Source: Candidatus Thalassarchaeaceae archaeon (GTDB lineage: Archaea; Thermoplasmatota; Poseidoniia; Poseidoniales; Thalassarchaeaceae). Taken from it: a stretch of 6,136 nt of DNA. Position 1 is the stretch's first letter; each line of letters opens with the position of its first letter. Where the stretch lies: the NCBI GenBank assembly GCA_029250425.1, contig JAQXFF010000105.1, positions 1 through 6,136 of the forward strand, in the 5' to 3' direction. This document shows, in pieces, positions 1 through 6,136 of the stretch. The translations under genes were made by a program, and so were the position numbers. The notes below the pieces were generated by a model. It ran no database searches. It saw only the letters and a program-made list of their open reading frames with translations, and had not been told where the DNA came from.

Positions 1-1564
1 GGTCGCTAGTGAATTGGTCATCTCCGGATATCCGCCACGTGACATGCTCATGGATGCCGCCTTTGTGACAGCCTGTGAGAAGGCTGCTATGGCAGTGAGT
101 AGTCCAATTCCATTGCTGATTGGCACGCCACTTTCAGCCGAGAAAGAACGCCAAAAACCATTCAATGGGGCCGTGCGAGTTGCAAATTCACGAACCGCGA
201 AAATCGTTGCACGAAAGCAACTCCTACCCACCTACGATGTCTTTGATGAAGGACGTTATTTCCAAGCTGATGACGGGCCAGGGATTGACCGAAGTCTTCG
301 AAAAGCTTCGGTCGGGATCACCATCTGTGAGGACGCATGGCAACATATTGGGGAAGTGCCTTCAGATTATCCTGCAGACCCCATTGAACAATTGGCCACT
401 TGGCAACACCAAGGTGAACCTTTGGCCGTCAGTGTCAACCTCTCATCATCACCCTATCATCTCGCCAAGGAAGGTGTCCGAGCACGCCTGGTACGCAAGG
501 CTGCAGCCACATTGGGACATCCGTTCCTATTGTGCAACCAAATCGGTGGCAATGATGACCTCTTATTCGATGGACGAAGCATCGTTGGATGGCCGGATGG
601 AACGGTTGTTCAAGGCCCAGCGTGGTGTAGTGGCATTTTGATGATCAATATCGAAAACCCGAGTGCTGCACAATGGATCCCCCTTGATGGCAATCGTGAT
701 GACAATCTACAGGTCGTCAGTGCAGGTGCTGAACCAACCATGCCTTCCAAAGGCCAGGATTTGTTATCGGCAGTCACTTTAGGTCTAGGTGATTATTGTA
801 GAAAATCAGGCATCGGTAAAATTGTCCTTGGCATGAGTGGTGGAATCGATTCTGCGGTTTCTGCTGCCATTGCTTGTCAAGCACTTGGTGCAGAAAACGT
901 TCTCGGATTGGCCATGCCATCTCGTCATTCCTCTGATCATTCAATTGAAGATGCAAAGGCAACAGCAGAAGCATTGGGCATGGAATTGCAAATTCTCCCC
1001 ATCAATGATATCCACGAGAGTGTCGATGAAACATTGCAAGGTGAATTGGATGATGGAAATCCAGTTGCCAAAGAAAATCTACAGGCTCGAATTCGTGGGA
1101 CACTCGTGATGGGGGCGGCCAATGCCCGAGGGGCAATGGCAATCGCCACTGGAAACAAAAGCGAATTGGCCATGGGTTATTGCACATTATATGGTGACAT
1201 GAATGGTGGTTATGCGCCGCTAGGTGACCTCTACAAGACGGAAGTATACGAAGTTGCACACGCAATCAATGCGAATGCTGTCGGTAAATTGCCCATTACA
1301 GAATCAACGATGACAAAAGCGCCCTCAGCAGAATTGGCACCCGATCAAAAAGATGAGGATAACTTGCCACCATACACGGTTCTAGACCGTATATTGGAGG
1401 ATTGGATTGAACGTGGCGTTCGGAGCGATTCTCCGCTGACCGCAGATATTCTATCACGTATGCACGCGAATGAACACAAGCGTTGGCAACTGTGCCCAGC
1501 ACCTCGTGTGTCGAATCGTGCCTTTGGTCAAGGATGGCGCCAACCTTTGGCATCCCGAAGATAA
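1..1564 (+). CDS. nadE: Glutamine-dependent NAD+ synthetase (N-terminus cut by window edge)
   Basis: This cytosolic enzyme makes the last step of NAD+ synthesis: deamido-NAD+ is adenylylated with ATP and amidated with ammonia released from glutamine. The frame is open to base 2, so the gene starts outside the window, probably some 35-40 residues upstream. Counting the codon at base 2 as residue 1, the nitrilase-type glutaminase domain covers about 1-245. Its Glu-Lys-Cys triad is visible: E4 just before the GYPP motif, K72 in KQLLPTYDVFDE and C109 in ITICEDAW. The synthetase domain follows, with the P-loop SGGIDSA at 279-285, TGNKSE at 383-388, then the YCTLYGDMNGG and PLGDLYKTEVY segments. 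The C-terminus ends with the usual conserved NRAFG-type stretch, so this end is intact. A TTG at base 14 is not the start, because it would remove the catalytic Glu. Family assignment is very secure. The glutaminase domain separates it from the ammonia-dependent short NadE. It is the first of four closely spaced + strand genes. Confidence 0.96.
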   Translation, partial: VASELVISGYPPRDMLMDAAFVTACEKAAMAVSSPIPLLIGTPLSAEKERQKPFNGAVRVANSRTAKIVARKQLLPTYDVFDEGRYFQADDGPGIDRSLRKASVGITICEDAWQHIGEVPSDYPADPIEQLATWQHQGEPLAVSVNLSSSPYHLAKEGVRARLVRKAAATLGHPFLLCNQIGGNDDLLFDGRSIVGWPDGTVVQGPAWCSGILMINIENPSAAQWIPLDGNRDDNLQVVSAGAEPTMPSKGQDLLSAVTLGLGDYCRKSGIGKIVLGMSGGIDSAVSAAIACQALGAENVLGLAMPSRHSSDHSIEDAKATAEALGMELQILPINDIHESVDETLQGELDDGNPVAKENLQARIRGTLVMGAANARGAMAIATGNKSELAMGYCTLYGDMNGGYAPLGDLYKTEVYEVAHAINANAVGKLPITESTMTKAPSAELAPDQKDEDNLPPYTVLDRILEDWIERGVRSDSPLTADILSRMHANEHKRWQLCPAPRVSNRAFGQGWRQPLASRR

Positions 1565-1606
1565 ACGGGCAATCATTGATGGGCGAGTGCCGACCGGTTG
1601 CAACTG

Positions 1607-3349
1607 ATGGACATCCCGGCATCACTCGCAACCATGCTGGCCGGCGAGCATGGTCCTACCAAGCAGAAGGCTGCACGTTTGGTCATTGATTTGGCTTCAA
1701 CCGCAGGTGCAACAGAGTTCGTTTCGTGCGCGCACGCGCATGTGAGTGGGGTATCGCCACTTACCGGCGGTCATGGACTGCGACGCTTCCTAGCCGACCT
1801 TGCCGGTGATGATTTGGGAGTTGTTGAAATCCCAACCACATTGAACAGTGCGGGCTGTGATAAAGAAAAAATGAAAGAGATGGATATCGAAACTGAAGAT
1901 TTCCTCAAACATCAATTCGAAATCGTTCACGCCTATGCTGAACTGGGAATTGATGCCACGCTTTCTTGCACACCCTATGATCGAGGCATCGAAAACGAAG
2001 GGGTCGGTTCTTGGGCTGAAAGCAATGCTGTGGCCTTTTCCAATTCTTACACATCCCTCATTACCAATCGCGAAAGTGGGCTATCGGCACTGGCAACAGC
2101 ACTCACGGGATGGGCTCCAAAGTGGGGCTTGCATCTTGAACAAAACCGAATCCCGAACATCCATGTCAAAGTGGATTGTGAACTGGAATATATTGCTGAC
2201 TGGAGTGTACTAGGCGATTGGATTGGAAAGCAAATTCAACCCGATTGGAACCTGCCATGGGGAATGATGCCTCATATCACAGGATTGCCGGAATATGTTT
2301 CCTTTGATCAGAAAAAGGCGTTGACTGCGGCGGCTGCCAATTACGGATGCCCGATGCTTTGGGCCGAGGGGGTTTCTGCTGAACCACCACAATATTCACC
2401 AGAAGGTAGTCTTGTGTTTACTGAAGATGAACTGATGAATCGTTATGGTGACCTGGCTCCAACCGGCCAAGTCGATCTCGTTGTCATCGGTTGCCCTCAA
2501 GCCAGTGTTGGTGAAGTTCGAACAACAGCAGCAGCTGTTCGCAATCGAATGGAATTGGGCCAACGAATTCCCAACCAACGCCTGTGGGTGTTCACAAGTG
2601 GTCACAATCACCAATTATTGGAACAAGAAGGTACACTCGATGTTCTCGAAGATGCGGGTGCATTGATTCTCAAGGACACCTGCCCTGAAGTGACCCCATA
2701 CAATCGAACAAAGTACAACCATCTCCTTACCAATTCACTCAAGGCTGAGCATTATCTGACCAGTGGCTTGAATCGAATGCCAACCAGCGTGATGCGAATC
2801 GAAGAATGTGTAGCCCACGCCTTTGATGCTTCACTTTCGGCTGGTGAAAGACCCGTTCTTGATGGTAAGGCTGCAAAACCATTGACCACCAACAAGGTTC
2901 ATCGTGAAGGGGGATTTTCAGTTACTGGCCGAAGTTTGCCCTCACAAAAAAGTTGGAATACTCAAGGTAGGGCTTTGGTGACAGATGTACCGATTACCTA
3001 TCTTGGATATGTCAACCGAGATTCTGGTGTGATTGAAGAACCAGGACATCCTTTGGATGGTGTTGCAATTGCGGATACGATTCTCATTTACCCAAAGGGC
3101 AGTGGTTCAACCGTCGCACCATTTGTTCTGATGGGACTCATTTACACAGACAAAGGGCCAAAAGCCATTGTCAATCGAGATGTTTGCCCACTGACATTGC
3201 CTGCAGCGTCTCTTCTGAAGGTACCCTATGCACACGGATTTGCTGAGGATCCATGTATGGAAATCAACACAGGAGATGAGGTTGAAATGCGATTAGAGAA
3301 TGGAATTGTCACGCTGCAAGTTGTGAAACGTACGGCAGCATCTCCTTGA
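1607..3349 (+). CDS. Fused aconitase X (large catalytic domain plus swivel domain), substrate unknown
   Basis: This is a 580-residue aconitase X dehydratase in which the two parts (old names DUF521 and DUF126) form one chain. The large domain spans about residues 1-425. It shows PTTLNSAGCD near 76-85, CTPY with Cys121, the SWAESNAVAFSNS and TNRESG segments, IGCP with Cys296 and DTCPE with Cys359. Cys121, Cys296 and Cys359 sit in family-conserved motifs and are my candidates for Fe-S cluster ligands (inferred). The swivel domain begins near Phe437 and includes GRALV, the PKGSGSTV loop and NRDVCPL. Characterised relatives are archaeal phosphomevalonate dehydratase, usually two separate subunits, and cis-3-hydroxy-L-proline dehydratase. 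The neighbours include no mevalonate or proline-catabolism gene, so the substrate is open. I prefer ATG 1607: the TTG at 1598 adds only three residues, the frame is closed at 1577-1579, and family members begin just before the LAGE-like motif. I see no convincing ribosome binding site. Confidence 0.93.
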   Translation: MDIPASLATMLAGEHGPTKQKAARLVIDLASTAGATEFVSCAHAHVSGVSPLTGGHGLRRFLADLAGDDLGVVEIPTTLNSAGCDKEKMKEMDIETEDFLKHQFEIVHAYAELGIDATLSCTPYDRGIENEGVGSWAESNAVAFSNSYTSLITNRESGLSALATALTGWAPKWGLHLEQNRIPNIHVKVDCELEYIADWSVLGDWIGKQIQPDWNLPWGMMPHITGLPEYVSFDQKKALTAAAANYGCPMLWAEGVSAEPPQYSPEGSLVFTEDELMNRYGDLAPTGQVDLVVIGCPQASVGEVRTTAAAVRNRMELGQRIPNQRLWVFTSGHNHQLLEQEGTLDVLEDAGALILKDTCPEVTPYNRTKYNHLLTNSLKAEHYLTSGLNRMPTSVMRIEECVAHAFDASLSAGERPVLDGKAAKPLTTNKVHREGGFSVTGRSLPSQKSWNTQGRALVTDVPITYLGYVNRDSGVIEEPGHPLDGVAIADTILIYPKGSGSTVAPFVLMGLIYTDKGPKAIVNRDVCPLTLPAASLLKVPYAHGFAEDPCMEINTGDEVEMRLENGIVTLQVVKRTAASP

Positions 3350-3371
3350 GGGGGACCCCACTCACCCTGTC

Positions 3372-4358
3372 ATGCGCTGCATCGTAACGGGAGGAGCTGG
3401 CTTTCTTGGAAGTCATCTGACTGAACAGCTTGTGGCCATGGGACATTCGGTTGCAGTCATCGACGATATGTTCCGTGGGAGTCAAAAAAATCTCTTGGGA
3501 TGCAAAGGAATGGATGATTATTATCTCCTCATGGGTGACGCTTCGAATCGTGACCTCTATGAGAAAGCTGCAGACAAACTTGGAGGTGTAGATTGTGTCT
3601 ATCATTTGGCGGCCATCAATGGGACACGTTGGTTCCATGAGCGACCTGATTTTGTTGTGCAGGTTAACCTTGATACCCTGCGCGTGGCATTGGATTTTGC
3701 AATCACACGTGGCTCCCGATTTGTGTTTACATCTTCACCTGAGGCGTTTGGAGAACAGCCAGAAATGCCGTTGACAAACGCATCAGATAGTTTGTTTTCA
3801 TCCGCTTCTGAACATGGCCGACATTCGTATGGTGCCAGTAAATATCTCGGTGAAGTTCTCGTTCAGCACGCCGTGAGCAACAATAGTTTAGATGCTCGAA
3901 TTGTACGCCCATTCAATGCATATGGCCCACGATTACCAGGTAACGCATATGGGCAAGTCACTGGAATTTTCCTTGACCAGTGTCGTCGTGGCGTACCGAT
4001 TACCATACATGGAGATGGTTCTCAAACTCGCTCGTTCACTTGGGTTGAAGAGGCTGTCGAAGGGATTCGAATCGCTGGTGAATTAGACCAAGGCCTAGAT
4101 GGATCACGGCTGACTGGAGCAGCATTCAATCTAGGCAACCCGGAAGAGGTGACCATCGCAGAGTTGGCCAATCTTTGCCTAGAGATTACGGGTTCATCGT
4201 CTGAGATTCATTTTCAAGAAGTTGGGCACCCTGGTGATTCACGTCGGCGGGTACCGGACATCTCACAAACACAGAGTGCCTTGGGTTGGTCACCATTCCA
4301 GAGTTTAGAAGAGGGTTTGCGTTCATGTTGGCGCTGGCTTCAGGCTGAGCACCCATAG
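3372..4358 (+). CDS. NAD-dependent epimerase/dehydratase, nucleotide-sugar type (extended SDR)
   Basis: This 328-residue protein is a complete extended short-chain dehydrogenase/reductase of the kind that epimerises, dehydrates or decarboxylates nucleotide-linked sugars for glycans or glycolipids. The NAD-binding Rossmann start is GGAGFLGSH (7-15), with Asp31 at the end of the second strand placed to hold the adenosine ribose. HLAA is at 78-81. The catalytic triad is visible as Ser122 in TSSPEAFG, Tyr153 and Lys157 in SYGASK. Sugar-nucleotide motifs follow: RPFNAYGPR (179-187), GDGSQTRSF (214-222), NLGNPEEVTIAEL, and the C-terminal PGDSRRRVPDIS and LGWSP. The C-terminal half resembles UDP-glucuronate decarboxylases and dTDP-glucose dehydratases as much as UDP-glucose 4-epimerases, so I give no gene symbol. 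ATG 3372 places the glycine motif at the normal distance from the N-terminus. The gene starts 22 bases after the aconitase X stop. A GAGGGGG stretch overlaps that stop but lies about 17 bases from the ATG, far for a Shine-Dalgarno site. Confidence 0.93.
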   Translation: MRCIVTGGAGFLGSHLTEQLVAMGHSVAVIDDMFRGSQKNLLGCKGMDDYYLLMGDASNRDLYEKAADKLGGVDCVYHLAAINGTRWFHERPDFVVQVNLDTLRVALDFAITRGSRFVFTSSPEAFGEQPEMPLTNASDSLFSSASEHGRHSYGASKYLGEVLVQHAVSNNSLDARIVRPFNAYGPRLPGNAYGQVTGIFLDQCRRGVPITIHGDGSQTRSFTWVEEAVEGIRIAGELDQGLDGSRLTGAAFNLGNPEEVTIAELANLCLEITGSSSEIHFQEVGHPGDSRRRVPDISQTQSALGWSPFQSLEEGLRSCWRWLQAEHP

Positions 4359-4363
4359 GTGAT
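4357..4363 (+). promoter_or_regulatory. Shine-Dalgarno-like AGGTGAT, displaced from the BtpA-family start
   Basis: AGGTGAT is complementary to the pyrimidine-rich 3' end of 16S rRNA, and it overlaps the stop codon of the upstream epimerase gene. It is the best match to a ribosome binding site before the BtpA-family gene. However, 21 bases (A16 plus TCCCT) separate it from the ATG at 4385, against the usual 5-10. It may be a true site moved away by expansion of the A tract, a site for translational coupling, or chance. Confidence 0.4.
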
Positions 4364-4379
4364 AAAAAAAAAAAAAAAA
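4364..4379 (+). repeat. Homopolymer tract of 16 A in the BtpA-gene leader
   Basis: Sixteen consecutive A residues lie between the epimerase stop codon and the ATG of the BtpA-family gene. No other homopolymer in the window comes close to this length. It is outside both coding frames as called, so length changes would not shift either protein, but they would change the spacing between AGGTGAT and the ATG. Read on the - strand it is a T16 run, which could act as a U-tract stop for leftward transcription. The exact length is doubtful because long homopolymers are error-prone in sequencing. Confidence 0.85.
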
Positions 4380-4384
4380 TCCCT

Positions 4385-5158
4385 ATGGGCATCATTGGAA
4401 TGGTGCACCTGAAAGCACTCCCTGGTTCACCTGGATTTGCAGGAGACATGGATGCTGTTGAATCATCTGCACTTGCAGATGCATCTACACTACTCGCAGG
4501 CGGTGTCAACGCTATTTTGGTCGAGAACTTTGGTGATGTCCCATTTCACAAAACAGTGGATGCTGTGACCATTGCTGCGATGACAAGAATCATTCGTGCA
4601 ATTGTGGAAATGAGCAATGTCCCAGTGGGGGTGAACGTACTCCGGAATGATGCCAATGCGGCACTGTCGATTGCTTCTGTCACCGGTGCATCTTTTATCC
4701 GCATCAATGTCCATATTGGAGCCATGTTGACCGATCAAGGTCTGATTGAAGGGAAAGCCGCAGAAACCCTTCGGTTGCAGGAAAATTTGAATTCAAACAT
4801 CGCAATTCTTGCCGATGTTGGTGTGAAGCATGCAACGCCTTTTGATTCAAATTGGACATTGGAACAAGAAGCGAAGGATGCTTGGTTTCGAGGATTGGCC
4901 GATGCTCTAATCATTTCAGGGAGTGGAACAGGTGCACCTGCGAAATCAACCGATCTTGAGCGGATTCGTCAAGCGGTGCCTGACGCCCCACTCATCGTTG
5001 GTTCAGGAGTTCGCCATGACACCTACTCAGAATTCAAATTGGCTTCGGCATGGATTGTTGGAACTGCATTCAAGCGCGATGGAATCATCGAGAACGAAGT
5101 CGAATTGAAGCGCGTTCTCGAACTCGCTCACTCTTCTTCTGAGACTGGCATGTCTTGA
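4385..5158 (+). CDS. BtpA/SgcQ-family TIM-barrel protein
   Basis: This 257-residue protein is a full-length member of the BtpA/SgcQ family, a predicted (beta/alpha)8 barrel. The conserved blocks appear in order: GMVHLKALPGSP (5-16), VENFGDVPF (46-54), PVGVNVLRND (80-89), FIRINVHIGAMLTDQG (104-119), ADVGVKHATPF (143-153), SGSGTGAP (178-185) and VGSGV (205-209). The late glycine-rich loops resemble phosphate-binding loops of other TIM barrels. The family name comes from a cyanobacterial protein needed for photosystem I accumulation. Most members are in non-photosynthetic bacteria and archaea and have no firmly established reaction, so no symbol is given. ATG 4385 is the only standard start: upstream in frame are only A-tract codons and a few others back to the TGA at 4346-4348. 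Some relatives have a few more N-terminal residues. The 3' end overlaps the convergent transporter gene by 31 bases. Confidence 0.93.
   Translation: MGIIGMVHLKALPGSPGFAGDMDAVESSALADASTLLAGGVNAILVENFGDVPFHKTVDAVTIAAMTRIIRAIVEMSNVPVGVNVLRNDANAALSIASVTGASFIRINVHIGAMLTDQGLIEGKAAETLRLQENLNSNIAILADVGVKHATPFDSNWTLEQEAKDAWFRGLADALIISGSGTGAPAKSTDLERIRQAVPDAPLIVGSGVRHDTYSEFKLASAWIVGTAFKRDGIIENEVELKRVLELAHSSSETGMS
5128..5158. other. Tail-to-tail overlap of convergent genes (31 bases)
   Basis: The last 31 bases of the BtpA-family gene, ending at TGA 5156-5158, are also the last 31 bases of the transporter gene on the other strand, whose stop reads TGA from 5130 to 5128. The stretch encodes the low-complexity tail SSSETGMS on + and the tail MPVSEEE on -. 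Neither tail carries a recognisable motif. I see no hairpin with a T run on either strand here, so both transcripts probably extend into the opposite gene. Confidence 0.9.
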
Positions 5159-6136
5159 GGCAATTTCCATTTGACAATGATGGCTGCTAGTAATGCAACA
5201 ATACCGGCAACCAAGCAAGCCGCGACCATGCCGTCAATGAATGACTCTCTAGCAGATTGAATGAGTAGCGCGCCATCGGGATTTCCCGCCTCTAACATAC
5301 TCTGCCCGATTTTGATTGCGGCTGGAAACGATTCTGAAATCACTCCAGATTGAGCAGATAGTGAATCTGGGACGACTATGTTTGATTGGTAAACTTCATT
5401 CAACACACTGCCACCAATCGCAATGCCAAGTGCGCCTCCAACTTCGCGGCTGGCGTCATTGGTCGCGCTTCCAACACCGGCTTTGGATTCAGGAATTGCC
5501 TCCATTACTGCTGTGGTCGAAGGGGCCATTGTCAAACCCATACCAAGGCCAATCAGGAAGAAGGTGATGGCAATTTGCATGTAACTGGTTTCAACGGTCA
5601 CCAGTGTAAACAAAAACAAACCCGTCGCCACCAAGCAAAGTCCGACCGAAATCACATTGCTTCGTCCAAACTTTGCAACCAAACGATCGCTGTTTGCTGC
5701 CGCTGGCATCAAACCGATGGGCAATGGGAAGAAGCGAATCGCCGCAGAAAATGGTGAATGGCCCCGAACCAATTGGAAATGCAACATTTGCATAAACATG
5801 AATGAAAACATGACAAAGAAGGCCATTGCAATGGCAATCAGTCCAATTGAAAACCGATGGTTTTTGAAAAATTCTAATGGCAATAATGGATACTCTGCCT
5901 TCTTTTGTGAAAAGAAAAACATCAGACCAGAGGTCACACTCACCACAAAGGCCGCCAGGATGCTGGTATCGGTCCATCCACGACTGGGGCCCTCAATAAT
6001 TCCAAACAACAGTGAACCCAAAGTGAGAACTGAAAGAATTGCACCCAGCATATCCAATGGCCTTCCCTCTTTGTCTTTGGAGCGTGGTACAATAATAGCG
6101 CCTGCAATTAATGCCAGAATAATAATGGGGACATTG
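5128..6136 (-). CDS. DHA2-family (EmrB/QacA-type) MFS efflux transporter, N-terminus beyond window
   Basis: This is the C-terminal 335 residues of a proton-driven drug or metabolite exporter of the 14-helix DHA2 family in the cytoplasmic membrane. The frame stays open to the right edge, so the TTG at 6057 is not the start. The upstream codons read NVPIIILALIAGAIIV, matching helix 6 of this family, followed by the basic loop VPRSKDKEGRPLD. Nine hydrophobic segments can be counted, fitting helices 6-14, so about 160-170 residues with helices 1-5 should lie outside. Family features are PLLPLEFFKNHRFSIG before helix 9, a glycine-rich GLGMGLTMAPSTTAVM segment, and NDASREVGGALGIAIGGSVL, close to the helix 13 motif of QacA-like proteins. 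A longer hydrophilic loop follows, then helix 14 and an acidic tail (SEEE). The substrate cannot be told. It converges on the BtpA-family gene and overlaps its 3' end. Confidence 0.93.
   Translation of the reverse strand, partial: NVPIIILALIAGAIIVPRSKDKEGRPLDMLGAILSVLTLGSLLFGIIEGPSRGWTDTSILAAFVVSVTSGLMFFFSQKKAEYPLLPLEFFKNHRFSIGLIAIAMAFFVMFSFMFMQMLHFQLVRGHSPFSAAIRFFPLPIGLMPAAANSDRLVAKFGRSNVISVGLCLVATGLFLFTLVTVETSYMQIAITFFLIGLGMGLTMAPSTTAVMEAIPESKAGVGSATNDASREVGGALGIAIGGSVLNEVYQSNIVVPDSLSAQSGVISESFPAAIKIGQSMLEAGNPDGALLIQSARESFIDGMVAACLVAGIVALLAAIIVKWKLPQDMPVSEEE

Noticed and set aside
14..16. TTG as the start codon of the NAD+ synthetase gene
   Set aside because: The frame is open to the window edge and the catalytic Glu lies just upstream of this codon, so the gene begins outside the window.
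1598..1600. TTG as the start of the aconitase X gene
   Set aside because: An ATG three codons later fits the usual family N-terminus, and the extra residues add nothing conserved.
1597..1604. Palindrome GTTGCAAC just before the aconitase X start
   Set aside because: Eight bases is too short to claim an operator without a second copy or conservation.
3309..3638. Open frame of 109 codons on the - strand across the aconitase X/epimerase junction
   Set aside because: It is antisense to the conserved Rossmann N-terminus and its translation has no recognisable motif.
4186..4509. Open frame of 107 codons on the - strand over the A16 tract
   Set aside because: The run of Phe comes from the T16 stretch and the rest is antisense to two well-supported genes; no family resemblance.
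4385..5158. BtpA-family gene as a sign of a photosynthetic host
   Set aside because: The family is widespread in non-photosynthetic bacteria and archaea and nothing else here concerns photosynthesis.
5386..5757. Open frames on + (5386-5757) and - (5591-5977) inside the transporter gene
   Set aside because: Both are out-of-frame readings of a clearly conserved membrane protein gene, with no motif of their own.
6055..6057. TTG as the start of a complete 309-residue transporter
   Set aside because: The frame continues to the window edge and encodes a recognisable helix 6, so the protein is cut by the window and is not a short transporter.
1..6136. Mobile element, defence system, CRISPR array or RNA gene
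   Set aside because: No transposase, integrase, nuclease, direct-repeat array, long inverted repeat or tRNA-like fold was seen; five conserved metabolic and transport genes fill the window.

Overview
The window is a densely packed piece of prokaryotic chromosome with about balanced base composition. It carries five protein genes and almost no intergenic space. Four genes run on the + strand: the 3' part of a glutamine-dependent NAD+ synthetase, a single-chain aconitase X (large and swivel domains fused), a nucleotide-sugar-type NAD-dependent epimerase/dehydratase, and a BtpA-family TIM-barrel protein. A DHA2/QacA-type MFS efflux transporter lies on the - strand and runs off the right edge. 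I see no rRNA, tRNA, CRISPR array, IS element or phage gene.

The four + strand genes are separated by 42, 22 and 26 bases, counted from the starts I prefer, so they could be one transcription unit. Their predicted functions (NAD+ synthesis, a dehydratase of unknown substrate, sugar-nucleotide modification, a barrel protein of unknown reaction) do not form an obvious pathway. I therefore read the cluster as close packing rather than a demonstrated functional module. The last + strand gene overlaps the convergent transporter tail to tail by 31 bases. The oddest non-coding element is a run of 16 A just before the BtpA-family start. It separates a good Shine-Dalgarno-like AGGTGAT from the ATG by 21 bases.

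The organism cannot be fixed from the sequence. Compact gene order, weak Shine-Dalgarno signals and an aconitase X next to a BtpA-family gene would suit a streamlined planktonic archaeon (for example Marine Group II-like) or a bacterium. The glutamine-hydrolysing NadE and QacA-type transporter are commoner in bacteria. This placement is a low-confidence inference. Nothing indicates photosynthesis apart from the historical name of the BtpA family.

I do not see a clear new multi-gene system. The items most worth checking are the substrate of the fused aconitase X, the A16 tract in the BtpA-gene leader, and the overlapping convergent gene ends.
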